Shown here piece after piece: positions 41,821 to 50,645 of a DNA stretch of 64,000 nucleotides (positions are counted from its first letter, which is position 1; every line of letters starts with the position of its first letter). The position numbers and the translations under genes are program-made. The notes below the pieces were generated by a model that was given only the letters and a program-made list of their open reading frames with translations, had not been told where the DNA came from and searched no databases. Source of the stretch: Streptomyces sp. Je 1-369 (lineage in GTDB: Bacteria > Actinomycetota > Actinomycetes > Streptomycetales > Streptomycetaceae); NCBI RefSeq assembly GCF_026810505.1, contig NZ_CP101750.1, forward strand, positions 1,827,448 to 1,891,447. Direction: 5' to 3'.

Positions 41821-43134
41821 TCAGGCCGGTCCCGCGGCGTCCCGCCAGTACGCGTGATTGCGGCGGACCGCGCGCGTGTCGCCGTGCTGCTCGCCCAGCG
41901 AGGAGCGGTAGTTCTCGGCGAGCTCGGCGAAGGCCGCCGCGGCACGTTCGGGGTGGCCGCCCACTCCCAGCCAGTGGGCATGCTGCCACCGGCAGCTGAG
42001 CGCGCGGACATCGCCGGGGCCCAGCGCCCCCGAGGCGTCCACGGCGAGCTCGGCGAAGAGGTCCGCGGCGGCCGCGGCGTCGCCGCCGATGCCGGACCAG
42101 CGGGCGTGCTCGTGGCGCGCCTGAAGGGTGTCCGGGTGGCGCGGGCCGTGTTCCACGGCCAGCTGCTCGGCGAGCCTGCCGTAGCGCGCGGCCGCGTCGG
42201 CCGCCCGTCCGCTCTCCCCCTCGGCGTGCGCCAGGGCCCGGTGCGTGAGGAGGGTGAGCTCGTGATGGGTGCCGAGTACCCGGCCGCACTGCTGCGCGAG
42301 GGCGTCCAGGGCTTCGAGTGCCCCCGCCAGGTCACCGGACTCGCCCATCCCGACGGCGCTGCTCAGCCGCTCGGGTACGTCCTCGGCGGTCAGCCTGCGG
42401 AACGCGGTGTTCGCGGCCAGGGCCAGCTGGTCGCTCGTCCCGGTGCCGCACCGCTGGGGCCTCGGCTCGCCCCTGGCGGCGAGGACGCGGGCCGTGTGGC
42501 GGTAGGCCGCGCCGAGGGTGAGCAGCTCGGGTTCCGCGGCGGAGCCGTCGCGCAGGAACCTGATCAGCTCGCCGGTGAACAGCGTGTGGCGGTCGCCCAG
42601 GGGCGCGCGGGCCGGGGTGTTCGCGGGGGCGGAGGCCAGGACGAACGTACCCGCGATCTCCAGCTGGCCGAAGTAGAGCGACGCGGTGTCGCCCATGGTT
42701 TCGATGGCCCGCCCCGAGAAGCAGCAGTCGAGGAGCAGGACGCGGTTTCTGGCGGGTGCCGACGCCATCGTCTGGCGGATGAGGTCGAACGGCAGGCTCG
42801 TCCAGCCGAGCAGCCCGGTCTGGGTTCCTGTGAGCAGGAGGTGGAGCAGTCCGCGTTCGTCGAGCGCGCCGTGGCCCGCGAAGTAGACGAGGAACATGTC
42901 GTCCACGCCGCTCGCCGCGCGGCTGAGCGCCGCCCCGACCGTGTGCGGTTCCCGTACGTCGCGCAGGAGCGTGCAGCGTTCCTCGGGAAGTGCGACGTTG
43001 CGGGGGCCGGTGAGCAGCGCCCGCAGGTCGTCGAGGTTGTTGCGGACCGCGGGGAGCGGCGGTAATTCGTCGTCGTCGTAGCTGCCGCAACCGATGAGTA
43101 CTGCATGGGAGTTCGAACCGCCGGCCAACCGCAC
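41821..43134 (-). CDS. caspase-family protease with TPR repeats
   Basis: A 437-residue protein. Residues 5-230 are a caspase-like (C14) domain with the catalytic His in LVYFAGHGALDERG (about residue 95) and Cys in LLLDCCFSGRAIE (about 142). Residues 255-437 are helical TPR-type repeats (LEALDALAQQCGRVLGTHHE, ARYGRLAEQLAVEHG, DLFAELAVDASGALG, AFAELAENYRSSLGEQHG). In Aravind-type conflict systems caspases sit with STAND ATPases and EACC1 proteins, both found in this window. GTG 43134 is preferred for its AGAGGGGG site; a TTG at 43185 is possible. Confidence 0.85.
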   Translation of the reverse strand: MRLAGGSNSHAVLIGCGSYDDDELPPLPAVRNNLDDLRALLTGPRNVALPEERCTLLRDVREPHTVGAALSRAASGVDDMFLVYFAGHGALDERGLLHLLLTGTQTGLLGWTSLPFDLIRQTMASAPARNRVLLLDCCFSGRAIETMGDTASLYFGQLEIAGTFVLASAPANTPARAPLGDRHTLFTGELIRFLRDGSAAEPELLTLGAAYRHTARVLAARGEPRPQRCGTGTSDQLALAANTAFRRLTAEDVPERLSSAVGMGESGDLAGALEALDALAQQCGRVLGTHHELTLLTHRALAHAEGESGRAADAAARYGRLAEQLAVEHGPRHPDTLQARHEHARWSGIGGDAAAAADLFAELAVDASGALGPGDVRALSCRWQHAHWLGVGGHPERAAAAFAELAENYRSSLGEQHGDTRAVRRNHAYWRDAAGPA

Positions 43135-43273
43135 TTGGGCCCCCTCTTGCTGCACCGCACCGCTGCCCAAATGATAGCGACGCAACTCATTTGAGGGGTG
43201 GCGCTCTTACCGCTGTCCGAGGTTTCGGGCATGCTGACGAATCCGAAGTCGGCTGTGACGGGTGGGGGTTGTT

Positions 43274-43939
43274 ATGGGGCGTTCGGACGTGCGGGACGAC
43301 GCGGACGCGTTGGACGGCAGAGGCGGTGCGCACCAAGCTTCCGCCGTCTGTACGGCGTTCCAGAATCTGGTGGCCGACGCCGCTCTCGCGGTGGAGCCCG
43401 GTGAGTTCGCGGCGGCCGTCCGGCTGCTCGACTCGGTGAGGACGAGCGGCAACTGTCTCTACGCGATCGGCAACGGCGGGAGCGCGGCGACGGCGGGCCA
43501 CTTGGCGTGCGACCTCGCGATGACCTCGGGTCCGCAGGCGGCGGGGCTGCGGACGCACGCACTCACCGGCAACACGCCGCTGGTCACCGCGCTGGCCAAC
43601 GACATCGGCTACGACCGTGTGTTCTCCGAGCAGCTGGCCCGCCTGCTGACGCCGGGTGACGTCGTCGTGGCCATCAGCGTCAGCGGCAACTCACCGAACA
43701 TCCTGGAAGGCCTCAAGACGGCGCGGGCGCGCGGTGTGCGCACGGTCGGGCTGCTCGGTGGCTCGGGGGGCAGCGCCGCCGCGCTCGTCGACGTGCCGCT
43801 GCTGGTCGACAGCGAGGTGTACGGCGTGGTGGAGACCGTCCACCTGGGGCTCGTGCACTCCCTGGCGCTCGCTCTGGGCACGGGGAGGGGGCGTTCCCAG
43901 GACATTCTGGAGGCGTCGTTCGACGGAACGCAGGGCTGA
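43274..43939 (+). CDS. SIS-domain protein (sedoheptulose-7-phosphate isomerase-like)
   Basis: A 221-residue SIS-domain protein of the GmhA type. The sugar-phosphate site is visible: CLYAIGNGGSAATAGHLACD near residue 62, then VTALANDIGYDRVFSEQL and VVVAISVSGNSPNILEGLK. GmhA enzymes turn sedoheptulose 7-phosphate into a heptose phosphate; other SIS proteins act on hexosamine phosphates. It begins 139 bases from the divergent caspase and is followed 3 bases later by the GT20 gene, so both belong to one operon of sugar-phosphate metabolism. Confidence 0.85.
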   Translation: MGRSDVRDDADALDGRGGAHQASAVCTAFQNLVADAALAVEPGEFAAAVRLLDSVRTSGNCLYAIGNGGSAATAGHLACDLAMTSGPQAAGLRTHALTGNTPLVTALANDIGYDRVFSEQLARLLTPGDVVVAISVSGNSPNILEGLKTARARGVRTVGLLGGSGGSAAALVDVPLLVDSEVYGVVETVHLGLVHSLALALGTGRGRSQDILEASFDGTQG

Positions 43940-43942
43940 CGG

Positions 43943-45433
43943 GTGGAGCGTCGGTCCGCGCGGGGGGCGCGTACGGCCGATGTGGTGCTGGTGTCCGACC
44001 GGGGGCCCGTGACGTTCCGGGCCACCCCGTCCGGTCTCGTTGCGGAACGTCGTACGGGCAGTGTGACGGCGCTGCTCGACCGGTCCGCGCGGGCGCTCGA
44101 CGACGACGTGTGCTGGCTGGCCCCGTCGGCGGGCGAGGCGGACGGCGCGGCGGTCCGGGACGGCCGGTTCGCCGGGCTGGGGCTGGGCTATGAGTTCCGG
44201 CCGGTGCTTTTCCGGGCGGCGGAGTACCGGCGGTACTACGAGGACGCGGGCGTACGGGGGCTCTGGTACGCGCTGCACGATCTGTGGGCGGACCTGCCGC
44301 GGGACCTCGACGCGGGGGGCGCGGGGTCGGGGCCGCTCGGCGACGGCGCGGCGCTGCGGGCGTACCAGCAGGTGAACCGTGGTGTGGCCGCGGCGGCCGC
44401 GACGTACTGCCGTCCCGGTACCGTCGTCTGTTTCCACGACTACCAGTTCGCCACGGCGCCCGCGTTCCTGCGCTCCCTGCGGCCCGCGCAGACCGTGGGT
44501 CTCTTCGTGCACGCCGCGTTCGCCGGTCCCTCGTCGCTGGCCGAGCTGGCGGGCGCGGCGCGTGGGCTGCTCCTGCGCGGCATGCTCGGGGCGGACGTGC
44601 TGGGCTTCCAGTGCGGGCGGTGGGCGGAGTCCTTCCTGCGTTTCGCCGGGGAGGCCGGGCACGAGGTCGACGCGGCGGCCGGCACGGTCCGGCACGCGGG
44701 GGGCAGGACGCTGGTACGCCGCTATCCGGCGCCGCCCGATCAGGAGTACCTGTCCGGTGTGGTCGGCACGGCGGAGGCGGAGCGGTGGTCGGATGCCTTC
44801 CGGCGGCTGCGGGAGGGGGCCGGGGGCGGTGCGCGGCTGTTGGTGCGCGTCGACCGGCTCGATCCCGCGAAGAACGTACTGCGGGGGTTCGAGGCCTTCG
44901 CGCGGCTCCTCGGCGAGCGCCCGGAGCTGCGGCACAGCGTGCGGTTCGTGTGCTGTCTGACCCCTTCCAGGCCCGCCGTTCCCGAGTACGCGTGGTACGC
45001 GGCCCGTGTGCGGGAGGCCGTCGCCGCCATCCAGCGGGACCACCCGGGGGTCCTGACCGTCTACTGGGACGAGGACCGGGTGCGGGCCATGGCCGCGCTG
45101 CGGGAGTACGACGTCCTGCTGGTCAACTCCGTGCACGACGGGATGAACCTGGTCGCCCAGGAAGGGGTCCTGGTGAACCGGCGTGAGGGGGCGGTCGTCC
45201 TGTCGGCCCGTACCGGGAGCGCCGAGCGGCTCGGCGTGGGCGCCGTCGTGCTCGACGACCCGCGTGACGTCCGCGAGACCGTGGTGGCGCTCGGGCAGGC
45301 GCTCGCGATGCCGCCCGCCGAGCGTGCCGCGCGGGCGCACCGGATGCGGGAGCCGCTGCTGACCACCTCGCCGGAGAGCTGGCTGCGGGCGCAGCTCGCC
45401 GATCTCGCGGAGGTCCGGGACCGCCGGTCCTAG
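43943..45433 (+). CDS. GT20-family trehalose-6-phosphate synthase-like enzyme
   Basis: A 496-residue GT20 enzyme related to OtsA and to the pseudo-glycosyltransferase VldE. HDYQFATAPAFLR near residue 165, VRVDRLDPAKNVLRGF near 305 (the RLDxxKN nucleotide site) and NSVHDGMNLVAQE near 395 are present. The N-terminal phosphate-binding GG-loop of OtsA is not conserved (SGLVAERRTGSV here), so the acceptor or reaction may differ from trehalose-6-phosphate. GTG start 3 bases after SIS. It ends on the TAG of a CTAG shared with the opposite gene. Confidence 0.8.
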   Translation: MERRSARGARTADVVLVSDRGPVTFRATPSGLVAERRTGSVTALLDRSARALDDDVCWLAPSAGEADGAAVRDGRFAGLGLGYEFRPVLFRAAEYRRYYEDAGVRGLWYALHDLWADLPRDLDAGGAGSGPLGDGAALRAYQQVNRGVAAAAATYCRPGTVVCFHDYQFATAPAFLRSLRPAQTVGLFVHAAFAGPSSLAELAGAARGLLLRGMLGADVLGFQCGRWAESFLRFAGEAGHEVDAAAGTVRHAGGRTLVRRYPAPPDQEYLSGVVGTAEAERWSDAFRRLREGAGGGARLLVRVDRLDPAKNVLRGFEAFARLLGERPELRHSVRFVCCLTPSRPAVPEYAWYAARVREAVAAIQRDHPGVLTVYWDEDRVRAMAALREYDVLLVNSVHDGMNLVAQEGVLVNRREGAVVLSARTGSAERLGVGAVVLDDPRDVRETVVALGQALAMPPAERAARAHRMREPLLTTSPESWLRAQLADLAEVRDRRS

Positions 45434-47778
45434 GCCTCGGGGGTCCAGGGCGCGATGTCCTCGTCCAGGGCGCGGAGGGCCTCCTTGACCGCGTCGGTGC
45501 GCGGGTCGCCGAGGCGTTCGAGGTCCTTCAGGGCGAGGGAGTAGTAGACGGCGGCTTCCTTCGGGCGGCCCATGGCGGCCAGTGTCGCGCCCAGGTTGAC
45601 CGCGGTCGCCGCGGCGCCCGGTTCGTCGCCGAAGGAGCGTCTGATCCGCAGCGCCTCGTCGAACGTCGCCACGGCCTCGTCGTCGCGCCCGGCGGTGCGG
45701 TAGGCCTCGCCGAGGTGGTTGAGCGACGTGCCCTGGCCGAAGAGGTCCTTGATCTCGCGTTGGATGACGAGGGCGTCCAGCCAGTAGGCGATCGCCTGCT
45801 CGATCCGGCCGAGGTCGCGGTAGGCGGTGCCGAGGCTGTTGAGGTCGATGCCCTCGTTCCAGCGGTCGCGGATCTCCCGGTGGATGGCGAGGGCCTTCTT
45901 GGAGCAGCGGATCGAGTCCTCGATGCGGTCCATCCGCCGCAGCGCGCCCGCCAGGTTGTTGAGGGAGGTGCCTTCGCCGTACTTGTCGCCGATCCGGCGG
46001 CGGATGGCCAGGGCCTGTTCCCAGACCTCGACGGCCTTGTCGAACTCCAGCGTGCCGCGGTAGGCGTTGCCGAGGCTGTTCAGCGTCCAGGCCTCGCCCT
46101 TGTGGCAGCCGGAGCGGCGGGCGCCGCTCAGCCCCAGTTCATGGGTGACGATCCAGTCGCTCATCAGCTTGCGCACGTTGAAGAAGCTCCACAGGACCAC
46201 GGGCAGCTGCCAGGCGACGGCGTCCTGCTCGAACTGCACCGCCTGGCGCACGAGGGCGATCAGGTGGGTGCGTTCGGTGTCGCACCACGTCAGGGCCTCC
46301 GCGCCGTCGGCGAACCGGAGCGGTTCGCACCGCTCGGGCAGCGCGTCGAGGTCGATGGCGCGCCGGTGCGGCATGAGCTGCCGGTTCGCCGCGTCGGCGG
46401 TGTGCAGGTACCAGAGCAGGCAGCGCCTGATGGACTCGTTGCGGGACTCCTCGGACTCCTCCTCGTAGGCGCGCTCGGCGGCGTAGTCGTGGATGAGGTC
46501 GTGGAAGCGGAACCGGTCGGGCGCCACCTGTTCGAGGAGGTGGCAGTCGATCAGGCCGCGCAGGTACACGTTGGTGCGGGCCCGGGAGTCGCCGGTCGCG
46601 GCGGCCGCGGCGAGGAGGCTGAACTCGCCGGTGGGGTGCAGGCCGAGGATGCGGAAGCAGCGGGCACTTCCGGTGCCGAGTGCGCGGTACGACCAGGAGA
46701 AGGCGACCCGCACCTCGCGCTGTTCGGCGCCGGTGTCCTCGCCGTCGGCGGCGAAGGTGTCGAGCCGGTGGCGCTCGTCGCCGAGGCCTTCCAGGAGGTC
46801 GGCTATGGGCCACTGCGGGTACGCGGCGACGCGCTCGCCCACGATGCTGAGGGCCAGCGGCAGATGGCCGCAGCCGGCCGCGAGTTCCTCGACCGCGCCG
46901 GGCTCGTGCAGCACGCGGTCGCCGCCGACGATCCCGGTCAGCAGCTCTATGGACTCGCGCTCGCTCAGGGTGTCGAGGCGGATGCTGCGCGCGCCGTAGG
47001 TCCCCACCAGCCCCTGGAGGCGGTTGCGGCTGGTCACGATCACCACGCAGGTGGCGCTGCCCGGCAGCAGGGGGAGCACCTGCGCCGTGTCGCGGGCGTT
47101 GTCCAGGAGGAGGAGCATCTTCCGTTCGTGCAGCAGGGTGCGGTACATCGCCGCGCGCGGTTCGAGTTCCTGCGGCACCTTGGGCGAGGCCACGTCCAGC
47201 GCGTGCAGGAAGTCGGCGAGGACCTCGGCGGGTTCGAGGGGGATGCCCGGTCCGTAGCCGCGCAGGTTGACGTAGAGCTGTCCGTCCGGGAACGCGTCGC
47301 GGGAGCGGTGCGCCCAGTGGACCATCAGCGCGGTCTTGCCCACTCCGGGGGCGCCGCCGACGGAGGAGATCACGGCGGTGTCGGGGCCCGGCCTGCGGCG
47401 CTCCCCCAACAGCTGGTCCAGTTCCGCGATCTCGTCCTCGCGGCCGACGAACCCCGGGCGGTCCAGGGGCAGCTGGTGGGGGACGGGGAGCGGCGGCCGG
47501 TCCGCGGGCGCCGCCTCGGCCGGCCGGAACCGGAGCAGGCCTTCGATGAGCCGGCGGCCGAACTCGGGGTCCGCGGCGACGGCTCGCGACAGCTCGTCGA
47601 CCGACCCGACCGCTGGCCAGCGGCGTTCCTCCGCCCGTGGCGCGTCCCGGCCCGCCCGCCCGGCCGTGCGGTCGTCCACCAGCCTGCGGAGCCCCTCCCA
47701 GCTGGTCTGCGAGCCGGTCGTGGGCGCGTCGCGCGACGGCGCGCCCGCGACCGTTCCGTGGATTTCCCCTGCCGACAC
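45430..47778 (-). CDS. NB-ARC (STAND) ATPase with C-terminal TPR repeats
   Basis: A 782-residue STAND protein without the SARP-type DNA-binding domain of AfsR. Residues 1-110 are an effector-associated N-terminal region (VSAGEIHGTVAG). The NB-ARC module spans about 120-450 with Walker A in SVGGAPGVGKTAL (about 160), Walker B in KMLLLLDNARD, VVIVTSRNRLQGL and CGHLPLALSIVG. Residues 560-770 are five or six TPR units (GEAWTLNSLGNAYRGTLEF, EGTSLNNLAGALRRMDR and so on). It would act as a ligand-sensing switch. GTG 47778 is preferred because GGGGGTGG lies just upstream; GTG 47799 would be in frame. Confidence 0.88.
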   Translation of the reverse strand: MSAGEIHGTVAGAPSRDAPTTGSQTSWEGLRRLVDDRTAGRAGRDAPRAEERRWPAVGSVDELSRAVAADPEFGRRLIEGLLRFRPAEAAPADRPPLPVPHQLPLDRPGFVGREDEIAELDQLLGERRRPGPDTAVISSVGGAPGVGKTALMVHWAHRSRDAFPDGQLYVNLRGYGPGIPLEPAEVLADFLHALDVASPKVPQELEPRAAMYRTLLHERKMLLLLDNARDTAQVLPLLPGSATCVVIVTSRNRLQGLVGTYGARSIRLDTLSERESIELLTGIVGGDRVLHEPGAVEELAAGCGHLPLALSIVGERVAAYPQWPIADLLEGLGDERHRLDTFAADGEDTGAEQREVRVAFSWSYRALGTGSARCFRILGLHPTGEFSLLAAAAATGDSRARTNVYLRGLIDCHLLEQVAPDRFRFHDLIHDYAAERAYEEESEESRNESIRRCLLWYLHTADAANRQLMPHRRAIDLDALPERCEPLRFADGAEALTWCDTERTHLIALVRQAVQFEQDAVAWQLPVVLWSFFNVRKLMSDWIVTHELGLSGARRSGCHKGEAWTLNSLGNAYRGTLEFDKAVEVWEQALAIRRRIGDKYGEGTSLNNLAGALRRMDRIEDSIRCSKKALAIHREIRDRWNEGIDLNSLGTAYRDLGRIEQAIAYWLDALVIQREIKDLFGQGTSLNHLGEAYRTAGRDDEAVATFDEALRIRRSFGDEPGAAATAVNLGATLAAMGRPKEAAVYYSLALKDLERLGDPRTDAVKEALRALDEDIAPWTPEA

Positions 47779-47903
47779 CGGTCCACCCCCGTGGGTCAAG
47801 CCAAGTGGGGCGAATTATACGGCGTGCGAAAGGCTGCGAGACGTGTCCCGGGCGGGTGGCTTGGGTATTCTCGCGGGCGTCGGGTTCTCCCTGAGGAGGG
47901 TGC

Positions 47904-49280
47904 GTGGCGAACGCATCGTCAGATGCCTTGGTTCTCTTCGGCGCGACCGGAGATCTGGCACGACGAAAACTCTGGCCCGCCCTCTATCGCCTGTCACTCC
48001 CGTTTTCCGAACGGTGCACTCCGCTGATCGTCGCGGTCGGACTGCCCGGCCTCGGCAGGGAGGGCTTCGAGAAGTTCGTGACGTCGGCCGTCCACGACAT
48101 GTGCGGCCCCTCGGACGGCGTGACGGTCCACGGACTGCTGGCCAGGACGTGCTACGTCGAAGGGGACACGACGCGGCGCGCCACCATGGAGGACGTGGCC
48201 CACGCGCTGCGCACCACGGACCGTCCCGCGTATTTCCTCGGCGTTCCGCCCCCACTGGCGACCGGCACGATCGCGACGATGGGGGCCGTGGGGCTCCCGC
48301 CCGGTTCCGTACTCGTCGAGAAACCGTTCGGAAACGATCTCGATTCGGCGCGGGCGCTCAACGATTCGCTGCTCAAGGTATTTTCCGCCGACTCCGTGCT
48401 GAGAATGGATCACTACCTCGGCAAGGAAGCGGTCGAAAATCTCCTCGCATTCCGATTCTGCAATCCCTTCCTCGCCTCCGCGTGGGACCGGAACACCATT
48501 TCCCGGGTGCAGATCACGCATTGCGAGAGCAGAGGTGTCGACACGCGCGGATCCCTGTACGAGGAGATCGGCGCGGTCCGCGACGTCGTCCAGAGCCATC
48601 TGCTGCAACTCGTCGGGATAGTGGCGATGGACTCGCCCGCCGACGGCACCGCGGAGGCCTTCCGCGAGCGGATCGCGCAGGCCCTCGCCCGGGTGCGGCC
48701 GGTCGAGCCGCGGCAGCTCGTGCGCGGGCAGTACGCGGGCTACCGGGCGGAGGCGGGCGTGGCATCCGACTCGGCGGTGGAGACCTTCGCCGCGCTGCGC
48801 CTCGACATCGATACCGAGCGCTGGCGCGGCGTGCCGTTCCTGCTGCGCTCCGGCAAGGGTCTCGCCGCGACGGCGATCGAGGTGGTCGTGGACTTCGTGC
48901 CCGCCGAGCACCGGCTCTGGTTCACCCGCGAGGATCCGGGGCCCGCGCGCCTGCGCTTCCGGCTCGGCGGTCACGGCGGGGCCGTGCTGACCGTCAACGC
49001 CCGCAGGCCGGGGGCGGATCCCGGGCCGATGGCGGTGGACCTGGCGTTCGATCTGGAGGCGTCAGGGCCGTCGTGGGAGGCGTACACGCACCTCCTGGCG
49101 GATGCGATCCACGGCAGGACGGGCCGGTTCGTGTCGATGCGGACGGTGGAGGAGTCGTGGCGCATCGTGGCCCCCGCACTGGACGTGCGGGACGCGCCGC
49201 TGCCCTACGCGCGGGGGTCGTGGGGGCCGGAGGAGTCGGCGGGGCTGCCGGGGGCGGGCGGGTGGTGCGCGCCGCTCTAG
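47904..49280 (+). CDS. zwf: glucose-6-phosphate dehydrogenase
   Basis: A 458-residue G6PDH that converts glucose 6-phosphate to 6-phosphogluconolactone with NADP or F420-independent cofactor. VLFGATGDLARRKLWPALYR is the nucleotide site near residue 10, VEKPFGNDLDSA near 140 and RMDHYLGKEAVENLLAFRF, the substrate-binding signature, near 170. Another copy of zwf is expected elsewhere in the genome, so this one may serve the local pathway. Divergent from the STAND gene. Its TAG lies inside a MITE-type inverted repeat. Confidence 0.9.
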   Translation: MANASSDALVLFGATGDLARRKLWPALYRLSLPFSERCTPLIVAVGLPGLGREGFEKFVTSAVHDMCGPSDGVTVHGLLARTCYVEGDTTRRATMEDVAHALRTTDRPAYFLGVPPPLATGTIATMGAVGLPPGSVLVEKPFGNDLDSARALNDSLLKVFSADSVLRMDHYLGKEAVENLLAFRFCNPFLASAWDRNTISRVQITHCESRGVDTRGSLYEEIGAVRDVVQSHLLQLVGIVAMDSPADGTAEAFRERIAQALARVRPVEPRQLVRGQYAGYRAEAGVASDSAVETFAALRLDIDTERWRGVPFLLRSGKGLAATAIEVVVDFVPAEHRLWFTREDPGPARLRFRLGGHGGAVLTVNARRPGADPGPMAVDLAFDLEASGPSWEAYTHLLADAIHGRTGRFVSMRTVEESWRIVAPALDVRDAPLPYARGSWGPEESAGLPGAGGWCAPL

Positions 49281-49495
49281 GGCCTGTGTCGGAAGTCCCG
49301 TCGTCCGCCCGGAGGGCGGGCCCCGCGGCGTCATGGGGGCACCTCCCTGCTCGAGCGGAGCCGAGAGCTTGGGGGAGCGTGCGATCGCAAGGCGGAGGGT
49401 CGCCCCGATACTGGTTGTATCGGGGTGTCCCGACAACGCCGCGAGGGCGCGTGCCGGACGTCGCGGGGCAGGCGGGACTGCCGACACAGGCCCTA
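49278..49495. mobile_element. 218-bp MITE-like element between zwf and the glucokinase gene
   Basis: The ends are 23-bp terminal inverted repeats (49278-49300 and 49473-49495), 22 of 23 identical, starting TAGGGCCTGTGTCGG. The interior contains the CTCGAGC ... GAGAGCTTGGGGGAG motif seen in many Streptomyces intergenic repeats and a hairpin CCCCGATAC/GTATCGGGG. There is no coding sequence. Both flanking genes end in the inverted repeats. Confidence 0.8.
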
Positions 49496-50536
49496 AGGCC
49501 TGCGCTCCTCCCCCAGTGCGTCCCGCGTGGCCAGGCGGTACGCGCCGCGCACGCCCACCAGCGGGTCGAGGGCGAGGCGCACCGGGACCTCCGCGAGGAG
49601 GTCGTGGTGGCAGGCTCCCGGGCTGATGAAGCGGTCCAGGAACTCCGTCTCCGCGCACAGGAACTCCGCGACCCCGGGGGCCTGCAACACCCCGCTCGTC
49701 AGGGTGACGACGCCGCCCGCGGGCAGGCAGACCAGGACCACGCCGCGCAGGTACTGGCCGAAGAGGGCGGCGAACAGCCGGACGACCTCGCGGGCACGGG
49801 GGTCGCCCGCGAGCGCCGCGGCGGTGATCAGCGGTGCGACGGCCGCGCCGGTGCGGCGCGCCTCGGTCACCCTGTCGTGCAGGTCGGGGGCGGCGGGCGC
49901 CGCGTGACACGCGTAGTCGTACATCCGGTCGAAGCCGCGGAGCCCGCCGATGGCCTCCTCGACGGTGATGACCCCTCCGAGTCCGCCGCTCCCGCCGCTT
50001 CCGCGCCGGAGGAAGGCCAGGTAGCCCGCCTCGAACGCGTCCACCGGCTGCCAGGTGACGTGCCCCGACTCGGACGTGCGGACCGCCCCGTGCCCGTCCA
50101 GGAGGGCGCTGCCGACGCCGCTGCCCACGGAGACCGCGAGGAGTTCGTCCGCGCGGAAGGCGGCATCGTGGTGGGTGAGCGGCCGCACCTCGTCCGGTCC
50201 GAGGTCGGCCATGCCGTGCGCGGTCGCCGTCATGTCGTTCACGACGCGGAGCCGGATGCCGTGCTCGGCCGCGAACGCGGCGCTGTCGAACAGCGGCCAG
50301 TGCGGCAGGTTCGTCAGCTGTACGTTGCCGTGCGCGGGAACGCGGCCTGCGACCGCGAGGACGACGGTGTCGGGGTGCAGGTCCGCCTCGCGCAGGGAGG
50401 CGGTCAGCAGGTCCCCCAGCGAAGGGAAGTCCGCGGTGCGCACCTTCCTCTCTGCGTACTCCGGTTCGCCCGCCCGGCCGCCGCGCAGCCGGGAATTGGT
50501 ACCACCCACGTCGAACGCGGCCACCGCTGTACGCAC
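49493..50536 (-). CDS. glk: glucokinase (Glk family)
   Basis: A 347-residue kinase of the glucokinase PF02685 type. FDVGGTNSRLRGGRAGEP is the phosphate-1 motif at the N terminus, VLAVAGRVPAHGNVQLTNLP near 60, VVNDMTATAHGM near 95, SVGSGVGSALLDG near 135 and CHH metal-like residues near 315. It would turn glucose into glucose 6-phosphate for the neighbouring dehydrogenase. GTG start 50536. Convergent with zwf, so the two are not one operon. Confidence 0.85.
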   Translation of the reverse strand: MRTAVAAFDVGGTNSRLRGGRAGEPEYAERKVRTADFPSLGDLLTASLREADLHPDTVVLAVAGRVPAHGNVQLTNLPHWPLFDSAAFAAEHGIRLRVVNDMTATAHGMADLGPDEVRPLTHHDAAFRADELLAVSVGSGVGSALLDGHGAVRTSESGHVTWQPVDAFEAGYLAFLRRGSGGSGGLGGVITVEEAIGGLRGFDRMYDYACHAAPAAPDLHDRVTEARRTGAAVAPLITAAALAGDPRAREVVRLFAALFGQYLRGVVLVCLPAGGVVTLTSGVLQAPGVAEFLCAETEFLDRFISPGACHHDLLAEVPVRLALDPLVGVRGAYRLATRDALGEERRP

Positions 50537-50645
50537 TGTCTCACCACTTCGCTTCGGGTCGGTCCAATTCTCCCCCGTACGGACCGAGTTGTCGTGGGGC
50601 ACAGTATGACGAGACGTCCGTGCGGACGCGGGAACGGATGCGGTG

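Noticed and set aside
41622..41999. Open frame crossing attR into the caspase gene end
   Set aside because: It spans the recombination site and runs antisense to the caspase-TPR gene, so it would exist only after integration.
41821..43134. Caspase gene as cargo of the integrated element
   Set aside because: It lies outside the right direct repeat, and its base composition matches the chromosome, so it is treated as a chromosomal neighbour.
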